DNA from: Methylobacterium mesophilicum SR1.6/6
GTDB taxonomy: Bacteria; Pseudomonadota; Alphaproteobacteria; Rhizobiales; Beijerinckiaceae
Length of the DNA: 64,000 nucleotides
Assembly (NCBI RefSeq): GCF_000364445.2
Contig: NZ_CP043538.1
Coordinates: 2,487,612 to 2,551,611 of the forward strand
Reading direction: 5' to 3'
A model generated the notes under the pieces. The model did no database searches, was not told the DNA's origin, and saw only the letters and a program-made list of their open reading frames with translations. This document shows positions 46,644 to 56,046 of this stretch, piece after piece. Position 1 is the first letter of the stretch, and the number at the start of each line of letters is the position of its first letter. Both the position numbers and the translations under genes were made by a program.

Positions 46644-47969
46644 TCAGACGGGCGGTGTGTCGTTGGCCGCCAGGACTAGCCCGGCCAAGTAGAGCGACCC
46701 GCAGATCAGGATCCGCGGCGGCCGCTCGAAGGCGATGTCTTTAACCATTGCCAGCGCCGCCTCGATGCTCGGGGCCGCGTAGGTGGAGAGGCCGACGCTC
46801 TCGCCGATCCGCGCGACCTCGTCGGCCGGGCGCGCCGCCATCGTCCCGGTGATCGGGACGGCGACGAGGGCCCGGGCGAGCCCGACGAAATTGCGCAGGA
46901 AGCCGTCGGCGTCCTTGGTGCCGAGCAGGCCGACGATCAGAACCAGCGGCACGTCGCTCTTCTCGCCGAGATCCGCCATCGCGGCGGCCAGGATCCGGCC
47001 CCCGTCGATGTTATGGCCGCCGTCGAGCCACAGCTCGGCGCCGGGATCGATCTGCGCGGCGAGGCGCCCACGGCCCAGGCGCTGCAGCCGTCCCGGCCAA
47101 TCGACCTCCGTGAGACCCTTCTCCAGGGCCGTCGTGCCGATGTCGCCGAAGCCCGCGGCGCGCAGCGCGGTGATCGCCGTCCCGGCATTGACCAGCTGGT
47201 GGCGGCCCGCCAGCTTGGGACGCGGCAGGTCGAAGAGATCGGTCTCGTCCTGGTAGACGAGCCGGCCGCGCTCCTCGTAGACGGAGAAATCCTGGTTGCC
47301 CACCAGGATCGGACCGGCCCCGACCGCCTCGGCGCGCCGGCACAGCACGGCGTCGGCCTCGGCGTAGTCCTGGGCGGCGATCACGGCGGGACAGCCGCGC
47401 TTGAAGATGCCGGCCTTCTCGGTCGCCACCGATTCGACCGTGTCGCCGAGATACTCGGCGTGGTCGCGCCCGATCGGCGTCACCACCGAGCAGGCGGGCT
47501 GCGCGATCACGTTGGTGGCGTCGAGCCGGCCGCCGAGGCCGACTTCGAGCAGCAGCACGTCGGCCGGGCTCTCCGAGAACAGCAGCAGGGCCGCCGCCGT
47601 GGTGATCTCGAACATCGTGATCGGCTGGCCGTCGTTGGCCGTCTCGCAGCGCGAGAACGCGTCGGCCAGCCGGTCCTCGTCGACGAAATGGCCGCCGCCG
47701 ATCCCGCCGATCCGGATCCGCTCATGGAATCGGACGAGGTGGGGCGACGTGTAGACGTGCGCCGCGAGCCCTCCCGCTTCGAGGATCGCCCGCATGAACG
47801 CGATGGTCGAGCCCTTGCCGTTGGTGCCGGCGACATGGATCACCGGCGGCAGGCGCCGCTCAGGATTGTTGAGGCGCGCGAGGAGCCGCTCGATCCGACC
47901 CAGCGACAGGTCGATGGTGCGGGGATGCAGCGCGAGGAATCGCGCCATCAGGGCGTCGGACGAGGCCAT
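46644..47969 (-). CDS. folC: bifunctional folylpolyglutamate/dihydrofolate synthase
   Basis: A 441-residue Mur-ligase-like enzyme adding glutamate to folates. The ATP loop is VIHVAGTNGKGSTIAFMRAI (residues about 45-64). Other marks: YTSPHLVRFHERIRI, LLEVGLGGRLDATNV, GRDHAEYLGDTVESVATEKAGI (read in parts) and LDGGHNIDGG. ATG 47969 lies eight bases after the accD stop; a second ATG at 47948 is possible. It is the last gene of trpA-accD-folC. Confidence 0.95.
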   Translation of the reverse strand: MASSDALMARFLALHPRTIDLSLGRIERLLARLNNPERRLPPVIHVAGTNGKGSTIAFMRAILEAGGLAAHVYTSPHLVRFHERIRIGGIGGGHFVDEDRLADAFSRCETANDGQPITMFEITTAAALLLFSESPADVLLLEVGLGGRLDATNVIAQPACSVVTPIGRDHAEYLGDTVESVATEKAGIFKRGCPAVIAAQDYAEADAVLCRRAEAVGAGPILVGNQDFSVYEERGRLVYQDETDLFDLPRPKLAGRHQLVNAGTAITALRAAGFGDIGTTALEKGLTEVDWPGRLQRLGRGRLAAQIDPGAELWLDGGHNIDGGRILAAAMADLGEKSDVPLVLIVGLLGTKDADGFLRNFVGLARALVAVPITGTMAARPADEVARIGESVGLSTYAAPSIEAALAMVKDIAFERPPRILICGSLYLAGLVLAANDTPPV

Positions 47970-47977
47970 CGCGCGGC

Positions 47978-48874
47978 TTACGCCGCCTCGGAGGCGGTGA
48001 GCGGGGCGCTCGCCTCGGCGGCGTTGGTGAGGAGCTTGCAGAGGCGCGTGATCGTCTCCTTGAGCTGGTGGCGATGGACGACTTGGTCGACCATGCCGTG
48101 CTCGCGCAGGTACTCCGCCCGCTGGAAGCCGTCCGGCAGCTTCTCCCGGATGGTCTGCTCGATCACCCGGGGACCGGCGAAGCAGATCAGGGCCCCGGGC
48201 TCGGCGAGGTGGACGTCGCCCAGCATCGCGTAGGAGGCGGTGACGCCGCCGGTGGTCGGGTTCGTCAGCACGACGATGTAGGGCAGCCGGGCCGCGTTGA
48301 GGCGGCGCACCGCCACGGTCGTGCGCGGCATCTGCATCAGCGACAGGATGCCCTCCTGCATCCGGGCGCCGCCCGAGGCCGCGAACAGCACGTAGGGCGT
48401 GCGCTTCTCCAGGGCCGTCTCGGCGCCGCGCACGAAGGCCTCGCCCGCCGCCATGCCGAGCGAACCGGCCATGAAGCCGAATTCCTGCGCGGCCAGCACC
48501 ATCGGCAGCCCGCCGACCCGGCCGAAGCCGATCTTGAATGCGTCCTGCAAGCCGGTCTTGGCGCGCGCTTCCTTGAGGCGGTCGGCGTAGCGCTTCTCGT
48601 CGCGGAACTTCAGCGGGTCCGGAGCGACCTCGGGCAGCGCGACGTCGATCCACGTGCCCTCGTCGAACATCATCTTCAGGCGCGCCTGGGCGCCCATCTT
48701 CAGATGGTGCTCGGAGCCGGGGATGACCCAGTGATTGGCCTCCACCTCCTTGTGGAACACCATCTGACCGGTATCGGGGCACTTGACCCAGAGGTTCTCC
48801 GGCGTCTCGCGCTTGAACAGGGTCTTGATCCGGGGGCGCACAACCTCCGAGATCCAGTTCATCGGTTCGACCAT
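47978..48874 (-). CDS. accD: acetyl-CoA carboxylase carboxyltransferase subunit beta
   Basis: A 298-residue subunit that, with AccA, moves the carboxyl group from biotin to acetyl-CoA for fatty-acid synthesis. The core [17 protein letters not shown] and [18 protein letters not shown] are intact. The N-terminal zinc ribbon of the enterobacterial enzyme (CxxC...CxxC) is reduced to one Cys ([20 protein letters not shown]), as seen in other Hyphomicrobiales. It lies between trpA and folC on the same strand. Confidence 0.95.
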   Translation of the reverse strand: MVEPMNWISEVVRPRIKTLFKRETPENLWVKCPDTGQMVFHKEVEANHWVIPGSEHHLKMGAQARLKMMFDEGTWIDVALPEVAPDPLKFRDEKRYADRLKEARAKTGLQDAFKIGFGRVGGLPMVLAAQEFGFMAGSLGMAAGEAFVRGAETALEKRTPYVLFAASGGARMQEGILSLMQMPRTTVAVRRLNAARLPYIVVLTNPTTGGVTASYAMLGDVHLAEPGALICFAGPRVIEQTIREKLPDGFQRAEYLREHGMVDQVVHRHQLKETITRLCKLLTNAAEASAPLTASEAA

Positions 48875-48959
48875 CGCCTCGCGTCCGTCCGCTTCAAGCC
48901 CGCGCCAATATCAGGATGGCGGCGCTCCGCCGCCAGGGGCGACCGCCAGGGATCGCCGA

Positions 48960-49799
48960 TCAGGCGGCCTGCCCGACCCGCGCCGAGCGCACCCCCTCGG
49001 CCAGTTCGCGCACGAGTTGCACGACTGCCGGGACGCTGCCGGGCTGGGCCCGGCCGTCGGCATCGAGTGAACGCACGAGCGTGTCCACCAGCGCCGAGCC
49101 GACCACGACCCCGTCCGCGCCCCGGGCGATGGCCGCCGCGTGGGCGCCGGTCTTCACGCCGAAGCCGACCACCACCGGAAGCTCGGTGTGCCGCCGGATC
49201 CGCGCCACCGCCTCCGAGACCTTGCCGAAATCGGGCGTCGCCGTTCCGGTCACGCCGGTGATCGACACGTAGTAGACGAAGCCTGCCGTATTCGCGAGCA
49301 CGGCCGGCAGCCGCTTCTCGTCGGTGGTGGGGGTGGCGAGCCGGATGAAGGCGAGGCCCTTGCCCAGCGCCGGCAGGCACAGCTCGGCATCCTCCTCGGG
49401 CGGCAGGTCGACCACGATCAGCCCGTCGACGCCGGCAGCCACCGCGTCCTCCAGGAACCGGTCGACGCCGTAGGTGTGGATCGGGTTGTAGTAGCCCATC
49501 AGCACGATCGGCGTGGAGCCGTTCTCCGCGCGGAAGCGGCGCACGAGATCGAGGGTGCCGGGCACGGTCTGCCTGGCCTTCAGCGCCCGCAGGCCCGCCG
49601 CCTGGATCGCCGGGCCGTCCGCCATCGGGTCGGTGAAGGGCAGGCCGAATTCCAGGATGTCGGCGCCGGCCCCCGGAAGGGCCTTCAGCACCTCCAGGGA
49701 GGTCTCGGGGTCGGGGTCGCCCGCCATCACGTAGGTGACGAGGACGGCCCGGTTCTCCGCGCGGGCGCGGGCGAAGGTGGCGTCGATGCGGCTCGGCAT
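48960..49799 (-). CDS. trpA: tryptophan synthase alpha subunit
   Basis: A 279-residue TIM barrel that cleaves indole-3-glycerol phosphate. Catalytic Glu50 and Asp61 are in [18 protein letters not shown], and the phosphate loops VVGFGVKTG and [11 protein letters not shown] are present. ATG 49799 aligns with the family N-terminus; the open frame reaches 49907. It heads trpA-accD-folC. trpB and trpF, often just upstream in relatives, are not here; a divergent HAD gene is there instead. Confidence 0.96.
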   Translation of the reverse strand: MPSRIDATFARARAENRAVLVTYVMAGDPDPETSLEVLKALPGAGADILEFGLPFTDPMADGPAIQAAGLRALKARQTVPGTLDLVRRFRAENGSTPIVLMGYYNPIHTYGVDRFLEDAVAAGVDGLIVVDLPPEEDAELCLPALGKGLAFIRLATPTTDEKRLPAVLANTAGFVYYVSITGVTGTATPDFGKVSEAVARIRRHTELPVVVGFGVKTGAHAAAIARGADGVVVGSALVDTLVRSLDADGRAQPGSVPAVVQLVRELAEGVRSARVGQAA

Positions 49800-49993
49800 G
49801 GGTCTGGGGTATTTCGCAGTGTCAGGGCGCGGGGGCCCGGGATTGCCCTCCGCGCTACACCAAAGGCGCGGGCCCGTGAAGCGGGCGCCTCCGGCATCGG
49901 CCGGCATCGCGGATCGGGCCGCGGCCGGATGCGGGGTCCGGCCATGCGCGCGGGCCCGTTGCCCGCCGAGCGTCCCCCGCGTAGCGCTCGGCC

Positions 49994-50659
49994 ATGACCG
50001 AGGATGCCTTTCCCGCCCGCCGCTTCGCCGCGCTCCTGTTCGACATGGACGGCACGCTGATCAGCTCCCTCGCCTCGGCGGAGCGGATCTGGTCGCGCTG
50101 GGCGCGGGCCCACGGCCTCGACGTGGCGGCGTTCCTGCCGACGATCCACGGCGTGCGCTCGGTCGAGACGATCCGGCGCCTCGACCTGCCCGGCGTCGAT
50201 CCCGAGGCGGAGGCCGCGGCGATCACCCGGGCCGAGATGGACGACGTGGCCGACATCACCGAGATCCCCGGCGCCCGCGCCTTCGTGGAGGCGCTGCCGC
50301 CCGGCCGCTGGGCGATCGTGACCTCGGCCCCCCGGGCGCTCGCGGAGCGCCGCCTCGCCGCCGCCGGGATGCCGCGTCCCCGACTGATGATCGCCGCCGA
50401 GGACGTGGCGCGGGGTAAGCCGGCGCCGGACTGCGTCCTGGCGGCCGCGGACCGGCTCGGCGTCGCGGCGGCGGATTGCCTGATGTTCGAGGATGCGCCG
50501 GCCGGCATCCAGGCCGCCGAGGCGGCGGGGGCGTCCGTCGCGGTCGTCACCGCCACGCATCACGCGCCGGTGCGGACGTCCCATGCGCGGATCCCGGATT
50601 ACCGCCGCCTGCGCGCCGAGGCCGGTCCGGACGGGATCCGCGTGAGCCTGACGGTTTGA
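49994..50659 (+). CDS. HAD-family phosphatase
   Basis: A 221-residue HAD hydrolase of the beta-phosphoglucomutase/sugar phosphatase subgroup: motif [13 protein letters not shown] (nucleophile Asp), motif [11 protein letters not shown], motif III GKPAPDC and motif [14 protein letters not shown]. It should dephosphorylate a small sugar or polyol phosphate. It lies 83 bases before a glycosidase on the same strand, so a role in sugar handling with that enzyme is possible. Confidence 0.9.
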   Translation: MTEDAFPARRFAALLFDMDGTLISSLASAERIWSRWARAHGLDVAAFLPTIHGVRSVETIRRLDLPGVDPEAEAAAITRAEMDDVADITEIPGARAFVEALPPGRWAIVTSAPRALAERRLAAAGMPRPRLMIAAEDVARGKPAPDCVLAAADRLGVAAADCLMFEDAPAGIQAAEAAGASVAVVTATHHAPVRTSHARIPDYRRLRAEAGPDGIRVSLTV

Positions 50660-50741
50660 GCGTCGCGCCGACGTTGACTTTTACCGGACGGACCGGGGCA
50701 GTATCGGCGGTTCGAATGCCGGATCCGGGACATGCTAGCCC

Positions 50742-53414
50742 ATGACCAAGCCCGAGGGCGCACCGCGGAGCATCTTCGAGACCGCCGAGGGCCGGCGGCT
50801 CGTCGCGGCGCGCTCCGACCCGGCCTGGCGCCAGTGGGGCCCCTATCTGAGCGACCGGCAATGGGGCACCGTCCGGGAGGATTACAGCCCCGGCGGTGAC
50901 GCCTGGGACTACCTGCCCCACGACCACGCGCGGTCGCGCGCCTATCGGTGGGGCGAGGACGGGATCGGCGGCTTCGGGGACCGCCACCTCAACTGGTGCC
51001 TGTCGCTGGCCCTCTGGAACGGCCGCGACCCGATCCTGAAGGAGCGCCTGTTCGGCCTGACCAACCAGGAGGGCAACCACGGCGAGGACGTCAAGGAACT
51101 CTACTACTACCTCGACGGCGTCCCGACCCACGCGTTCATGCGGATGCTCTACAAATACCCGCAAGCCGCCTTCCCCTACGGAGAGCTGGTCGCGGAGAAC
51201 GCGCGGCGCGGGCTCGACGACCCGGAATACGAGCTGCTCGACACCGGCCTGTTCGACGAGGGCCGCTACTTCGACGTCGCGATCGCCTACGCCAAGGCGA
51301 CCCCCGACGACGTCCTGATGCGCGTCACCGTCACGAACCGCGGGCCGGAGGCGGCCGACCTGACGCTGCTGCCGCAGCTCTGGGCGCGCAACACCTGGTC
51401 GTGGAAGCAGGGCGCGCCGAAGCCGGAGCTGATGGCCGGGTCCGACGGCTCGGTCTGGGCGCGCCACCCCACCATGCCGCCGATGCGCTTCTTCGCCGAG
51501 GGCGCGGCCGAGGTCCTGTTCACCGAGAACGACACCAACACGCACCGCCTGTTCGGCAGCGGTCCCGCCGACGGCTTCTACAAGGACGGGATCGATCGCT
51601 GCGTCGTCGGCGGCGAGGCGAACGCGGTCAACCGACTCTCCGGCACCAAGTGCGCCGCGCGCTACGACCTGCATCTCGGCCCCGGCGAGACCCGCACCCT
51701 GCGCCTGCGCCTGCGCGCCGAGACCGCGCCGGGGGCGCCCTTCGCGGACTACGACGCCGTCTTCGCCGAGCGCGCGGCGGAGGCCGACGCCTTCTACGCC
51801 GCCCTGCAGGCGCCGATCGCCGATCCCGAGATGCGGCTCGTCCAGCGGCAGGCGCTGGCCGGCATGCTCTGGTCGAAGCAGCTCTACCATTACGACGTGC
51901 GCGAATGGCTGGCGGGCGATCCGGCCCAGCCCGCCCCCGCCCCCGAGAGGCGGCGCGGACGCAACAGCGACTGGGCGCACTTACGCGCCAACGACATCAT
52001 CTCGATGCCGGACGCCTGGGAGTATCCCTGGTTCGCCTCCTGGGATCTCGCGCTGCAGGCCATCGTCTTCGCGCTGTTCGATCCGGACTTCGCCAAGAAC
52101 CAACTCCTGCTCCTCGTGGACGAGGCCTACGCCCATCCGAACGCCGCCCTGCCGGCCTACGAGTGGGGGTTCGGGGACGCCAACCCGCCGGTCCACGCGC
52201 TGGCCGCCTGGCGGGTGTTCGAACTGGATCGCCAGCATACCGGCACGCCCGACCATGCCTTTCTCAAGCGCATCTTCAACAAGCTGACCCTGAACTTCAC
52301 GTGGTGGGTCAACCGCAAGGATTCGGACGACCGCAACCTGTTCCAGGGCGGATTCCTGGGCCTCGACAACATCGGTATCTTCGACCGGTCGAAGCCGGTG
52401 GGCGACGGCGCGACCCTGACCCAGTCGGACGCGACCGCCTGGATGGCGACCTATGCCCTCAACCTGATGCGCATCGCGATCGAGCTGGCGCTGCAGGACC
52501 CGACCTACGAGGACATGGCGGAGAAGTTCTTCGAGCACTTCCTCCTCATCGCGGCCGCCACCGGCGAGGGCGTGTGGGACGAAGGCGAAGGCTTCTTCTA
52601 CGACGTGATCGAGACCCGCGACGGACGCCGGCTGCCGATCCGGGCACGCACCATGGTCGGGCTGGTCCCGATCTTCGCGGTGGCGACCATCAACGAGTGT
52701 GACCTCGAACGGCTTCCGTCCCTGCGTGACCGCATGGTGTTCTTCCTCAGGAACCGTCCCGATCTCGCGACCCTGGTCTCGCGCTGGAACGAGCCCGGCC
52801 AGGCCCGGAGCGCCCTGCTGTCGCTGCTGCGCGGCCACCGGCTCAAGGCGCTCCTGCACCGCGCCCTCGACCCGGCCGAATTCCTGTCGGACCACGGCCT
52901 GCGTGCCGTGTCCCGCGCGTACGCGGATCAACCCTTCTGCTTCGCCTGGGACGGCCGGGATCTCGGCCTCGCCTACGAGCCCGCGGAGTCGCGCTCGCGG
53001 CTCTTCGGCGGCAACTCGAACTGGCGCGGCCCGGTGTGGATGCCGGTCAACTACCTGCTCATCGCCGGCCTGAACCGCTTCCACGATTATTACGGACCGG
53101 ATTTTCGGGTCGAGGCGCCCACGGGCTCGGGGCAGACCTCGTCGCTGCGCGAGATCGCCCAGGCGCTCGCCCGCCGGTTGATCGGCCTCTCCGTGCGCGG
53201 GGCGGACGGCCGCCGGCCGGTCTACGGCCACAGCCGGATCGAACAGGAAGATCCGCATTTTCGCGACCTCGTCCTGTTCTACGAATATTATGACGGCGAC
53301 ACCGGCCGCGGCGTCGGCGCCTCCCACCAGACCGGATGGTCGGGCCTCGTGGCCCTGCTCATCCAGGACATCTCGGAATCCGTCGCGCAGACACCGGCCC
53401 CGCCGCGCCTCTGA
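50742..53414 (+). CDS. GH63/MGH1-like glucosidase family protein
   Basis: An 890-residue protein of the mannosylglycerate hydrolase-like, GH63-related group, with an N-terminal beta domain and a C-terminal (alpha/alpha)6 barrel. Marks include WGPYLSDRQWGTVREDYSP, GDRHLNWCLSLALWNGRDP, MPDAWEYPWFASWDLALQ (acidic catalytic region) and GNSNWRGPVWMPVNYLL. No signal peptide is seen, so it is cytoplasmic and probably trims a glucosyl or mannosyl compatible solute or glycan. It follows the HAD gene by 82 bases. Confidence 0.88.
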   Translation: MTKPEGAPRSIFETAEGRRLVAARSDPAWRQWGPYLSDRQWGTVREDYSPGGDAWDYLPHDHARSRAYRWGEDGIGGFGDRHLNWCLSLALWNGRDPILKERLFGLTNQEGNHGEDVKELYYYLDGVPTHAFMRMLYKYPQAAFPYGELVAENARRGLDDPEYELLDTGLFDEGRYFDVAIAYAKATPDDVLMRVTVTNRGPEAADLTLLPQLWARNTWSWKQGAPKPELMAGSDGSVWARHPTMPPMRFFAEGAAEVLFTENDTNTHRLFGSGPADGFYKDGIDRCVVGGEANAVNRLSGTKCAARYDLHLGPGETRTLRLRLRAETAPGAPFADYDAVFAERAAEADAFYAALQAPIADPEMRLVQRQALAGMLWSKQLYHYDVREWLAGDPAQPAPAPERRRGRNSDWAHLRANDIISMPDAWEYPWFASWDLALQAIVFALFDPDFAKNQLLLLVDEAYAHPNAALPAYEWGFGDANPPVHALAAWRVFELDRQHTGTPDHAFLKRIFNKLTLNFTWWVNRKDSDDRNLFQGGFLGLDNIGIFDRSKPVGDGATLTQSDATAWMATYALNLMRIAIELALQDPTYEDMAEKFFEHFLLIAAATGEGVWDEGEGFFYDVIETRDGRRLPIRARTMVGLVPIFAVATINECDLERLPSLRDRMVFFLRNRPDLATLVSRWNEPGQARSALLSLLRGHRLKALLHRALDPAEFLSDHGLRAVSRAYADQPFCFAWDGRDLGLAYEPAESRSRLFGGNSNWRGPVWMPVNYLLIAGLNRFHDYYGPDFRVEAPTGSGQTSSLREIAQALARRLIGLSVRGADGRRPVYGHSRIEQEDPHFRDLVLFYEYYDGDTGRGVGASHQTGWSGLVALLIQDISESVAQTPAPPRL

Positions 53415-53438
53415 CGCCGGCGACCCGCGGGACCGGTT

Positions 53439-53846
53439 CTAGCCCACGGCCTGCTTCATCCGCAGCCGCTGGCTCTGTCCGATCTGACGCGAGATGCTCG
53501 ACCGGTGGGCGCTGTAGGTGGCCGAGACGAGGGGATAATCCACCGGCAGGCCCCACTTGGCCTTGTAGGCCTCGGGCGTGAGGCCGCGGATCGTCAGGTG
53601 ACGCCGCAACGCCTTGTAGGGCTTCCCGTCCTCGAAGCTGATGAGCGCGTCGGGCCGGATGGAGGCCCGGATCTGCGCCTCGGTCGGACGGCTGATCTGC
53701 GAAGCCCTTCCGCGATCGAGCGCTGCGATCGAGCGATGAACCTCGGACAGAAGATCCGGCAAGGCACCCGCGGGAACGGTGTTTCGCGTGACGTAGGCGC
53801 TCAGTATCTTCGCGGCAAGTTCAATACTCGGCGAGGCATTTGGCAT
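53439..53846 (-). CDS. MucR/Ros-family transcriptional regulator lacking zinc ligands
   Basis: A 135-residue MucR-type regulator. The second ATG (53846) is chosen over 53852 because AGGAGG is eight bases ahead of it but only two ahead of the first. The core ISFEDGKPYKALRRHLTIRG then LTPEAYKAKWGLPVDYPLV is the Ros/MucR DNA-binding domain, but the C-x2-C pair is replaced (SFED) and the second His is Arg, so zinc cannot be bound in the Ros manner. Zinc-less relatives are known in Mesorhizobium. It probably regulates its own AT-richer upstream region. Confidence 0.88.
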   Translation of the reverse strand: MPNASPSIELAAKILSAYVTRNTVPAGALPDLLSEVHRSIAALDRGRASQISRPTEAQIRASIRPDALISFEDGKPYKALRRHLTIRGLTPEAYKAKWGLPVDYPLVSATYSAHRSSISRQIGQSQRLRMKQAVG

Positions 53847-54333
53847 GGGCATCTCCTCCTTCGTCGTGTATCGATGCAGTGTTGGTCAGTGTTGGATACC
53901 GCCTCTTTCACGCCTGCGCGCTCAAGCCCGGCTTACGTCGCTGCAACCAAGATACGCAGCTTTGACCCTGATTCTCTACTTATGATAGTAGCAGCAAGGT
54001 GTGGTCAATATCGTTAACGGTGGCCCGGGACAGGTCCGGCCGGATGCGTCAGCAAGGTCAGCGGGGTTCGCTTCGCGGGTCGCGCTGACGCTTTCGGCAA
54101 GCTCGCCAGACGCGAATCGAGATCACCCGGGACAGCGCGGCGTCGACGCGTGCGGCGCTGTGGATTGACGTCGCCCCGCGAGGTGACGGCGTTCCGGAAG
54201 CGGCAAGCGGCGAGGATTTCAGCCGCTTTCGGCCGCCTCGTGATGCCGGATCATGCGGACTTGGAATCCTGCCGTCGGCGGCTCGGCGCGATGGTGCCGA
54301 CGGAACGCCGGCGCCGGTCGGCCGCCCCTCGGG
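53847..54333. other. gene-free stretch
   Basis: The 487 bases between the MucR-type gene and lrgB are AT-richer near 53870-54010, fitting a regulated promoter region. Only the direct repeat at 53877 was seen; open frames here look like shadows. Confidence 0.5.
53877..53895. repeat. tandem CAGTGTTGG direct repeat ahead of the MucR gene
   Basis: CAGTGTTGG occurs twice with one base between (53877-53885, 53887-53895), about 30 bases upstream of the MucR-type start. It could be a tandem operator. Confidence 0.4.
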
Positions 54334-55050
54334 TCAGAACAGCAGATGCAGCGCCAGTGGCGCGAGGATCGCCGTCAGGAAGGCGTTCAAGCCCATGGCG
54401 ATGCCCGCGAAGGTGCCGGCGACCTCGCTCACCTGGAAAGCGCGCGCCGTGCCGATACCGTGGGCCGCAAGTCCGGCCGCGAAGCCGCGGGCGCGCATGT
54501 CGCGGATCTTCAGCGCCTCCATCATCGGCGTCACCAGGATGGCGCCGATGATGCCGGTCAGGATCACCAGGATGGCGGTGAGGGTCGGATCGCCGCCGAG
54601 CGCCTCGGCGATGCCCATGGCGACGCCGGAGGTCACGGATTTCGGCGCCAGCGAGACGAGGACCGGCTGCGGGATGTCGAGCAGCCGCGCCAGGGCGATC
54701 ACCACGGCCAGCGTCGTCGCCGAACCCGCCGCCAGGGCGGTGAGCATCGGCACCAGCGCGCGCATCACCGTCGCCCGCCGCTCGTAGAGCGGCATGGCCA
54801 GCACCACGGTGGCGGGCCCGAGCAGGAAGTGGACGAACTGCGCGCCCTCGAAATAGGCCGGATAGGGCGTTCCGGTCGCCGCCAGGACGCTGCCGACCAG
54901 CGCCACCGTGATCAGCACCGGATTCGCGATCGGGTGCCGCCCGGTCGCCGCGGCGATGCGGTCGGCCAGCACGTAGGCGGTCAGCGTCACGGTCAGCCAG
55001 AGCAGCGGCGTCTTGGCGAGGTAGACCCAGAGGGAGAAATCGCCGCCCAT
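54334..55050 (-). CDS. lrgB: LrgB/CidB-family membrane protein
   Basis: A 238-residue integral membrane protein with multiple hydrophobic helices and the family motifs LLGPATVVLAMPLY, LAPKSVTSGVAMGIAEALGG (read in parts) and GLAAHGIGTARAFQ. With LrgA it belongs to the holin/antiholin-like or small-metabolite (for example glycolate or pyruvate) transport family. ATG 55050 follows GGGGAG five bases after the lrgA stop. Confidence 0.92.
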   Translation of the reverse strand: MGGDFSLWVYLAKTPLLWLTVTLTAYVLADRIAAATGRHPIANPVLITVALVGSVLAATGTPYPAYFEGAQFVHFLLGPATVVLAMPLYERRATVMRALVPMLTALAAGSATTLAVVIALARLLDIPQPVLVSLAPKSVTSGVAMGIAEALGGDPTLTAILVILTGIIGAILVTPMMEALKIRDMRARGFAAGLAAHGIGTARAFQVSEVAGTFAGIAMGLNAFLTAILAPLALHLLF

Positions 55051-55055
55051 CGCCG

Positions 55056-55460
55056 TCAGGACTCCCCGTCGCTCCCGCCCCGCTCGACCAGCGCCGCGAC
55101 GGCGCGGAACACCAGCACGGTCACCAGCAGGGACAGCGCCGTCGAGACCAGCAGCACGACGGCGAGCTTGATGCCCTGCGCCCGCAGGAGGTCCAGACGG
55201 CCCACGACGCCGACGCCCGCCGGGACGAACATCAGCGACAGGTTCATGAGAAGCCCCCGCGCCGTCGATTCGAGGGTGCCGTCGGTCAGCGGCCGCGGGA
55301 GGTAGCGCGGCAGACCGAACCGGGCGCTGTCGCGCAGGAGCAGGAAGACGAACATCAGCCCCATGCCGATCACCGGCCCGGGGATCGGAACGCCGGCCCC
55401 GCGGGCCAGGATCTCGCCGATGAGCTGCGCGAGCAGGATCAGCGCGAGGCTCGCGATCAT
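55056..55460 (-). CDS. lrgA: LrgA/CidA-family holin-like protein
   Basis: A 134-residue protein with four predicted membrane helices; IPGPVIGMGLMFVFLLL and MFVPAGVGVV are family motifs. It pairs with LrgB encoded five bases downstream. The C-terminus after the last helix is short and acidic. The upstream TerB-like gene ends 14 bases away on the same strand. Confidence 0.92.
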   Translation of the reverse strand: MIASLALILLAQLIGEILARGAGVPIPGPVIGMGLMFVFLLLRDSARFGLPRYLPRPLTDGTLESTARGLLMNLSLMFVPAGVGVVGRLDLLRAQGIKLAVVLLVSTALSLLVTVLVFRAVAALVERGGSDGES

Positions 55461-55474
55461 CGCGCGCCCCTCGC

Positions 55475-55936
55475 CTAGGCGAGCCCGACGCTCTGCTGGC
55501 CGCCCCGGCGGGCGGCCGCGATGGCCGCGTCATCGAAGCCGAGCAGCCGGCCGAGGCGCTCGACCAGCGCCTCCTCGAACTCGTCGACATGGCCGTCGGC
55601 GGCGGCGACCGACCACGCCATGGTGAGGAGTTCCCGACGCTCGGCCGCGTCGGCCTCGTGCGGAAGCATCTCGACGAGGCTCGCCACGTCGCGGATCTCC
55701 GTGTCCACCGTGGTGGCCCGCTCGATCAGCACGCGGGCGGCCTCCGGCCCGTCGGCGTAGTGGCCCTGGACGAGGCGTGACAGGCGCTCGCTCTCGGACG
55801 GGGCGAGGATGCCGTCGACCCGCGCCACGTGGACGAGGAGCGCCGTGGCGGCGAGGTGCGTGTCGTCCACCACCTCGATATGGCCGACGCCGAGAGCCTC
55901 GGCCGCGTAGGCGCGCAGGCGTGCGATCAGGGACAT
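55475..55936 (-). CDS. TerB-like (tellurite resistance TerB family) protein
   Basis: A 153-residue all-helical protein. ATG 55936 follows GGAG. Acidic pairs in LLVHVARVDGILAPSE and MAWSVAAADGHVDEFEEAL match the two metal-binding-like repeats of TerB/COG4103 proteins. It lies 14 bases upstream of lrgA and is probably cotranscribed with lrgAB. No other ter genes are near, so a tellurite role is not supported. Confidence 0.85.
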   Translation of the reverse strand: MSLIARLRAYAAEALGVGHIEVVDDTHLAATALLVHVARVDGILAPSESERLSRLVQGHYADGPEAARVLIERATTVDTEIRDVASLVEMLPHEADAAERRELLTMAWSVAAADGHVDEFEEALVERLGRLLGFDDAAIAAARRGGQQSVGLA

Positions 55937-56046
55937 GGCGGCTCCGGCGGATGTTGCACTGCTCAGTTCGGCCGCGCGGCAGCCGCCGTCAAGGACGCGG
56001 GACGACGTCGCGCCGGAGCGTGGCAGCGCTGCATCGGCGGCCCGCC

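Noticed and set aside
50674..50706. TTGACT with TATC-like element before the glycosidase gene
   Set aside because: The spacer is about 21 bases, too long for a sigma70-type promoter.
53505..54017. 170-codon plus-strand open frame
   Set aside because: It is antisense to the MucR gene and its promoter region.
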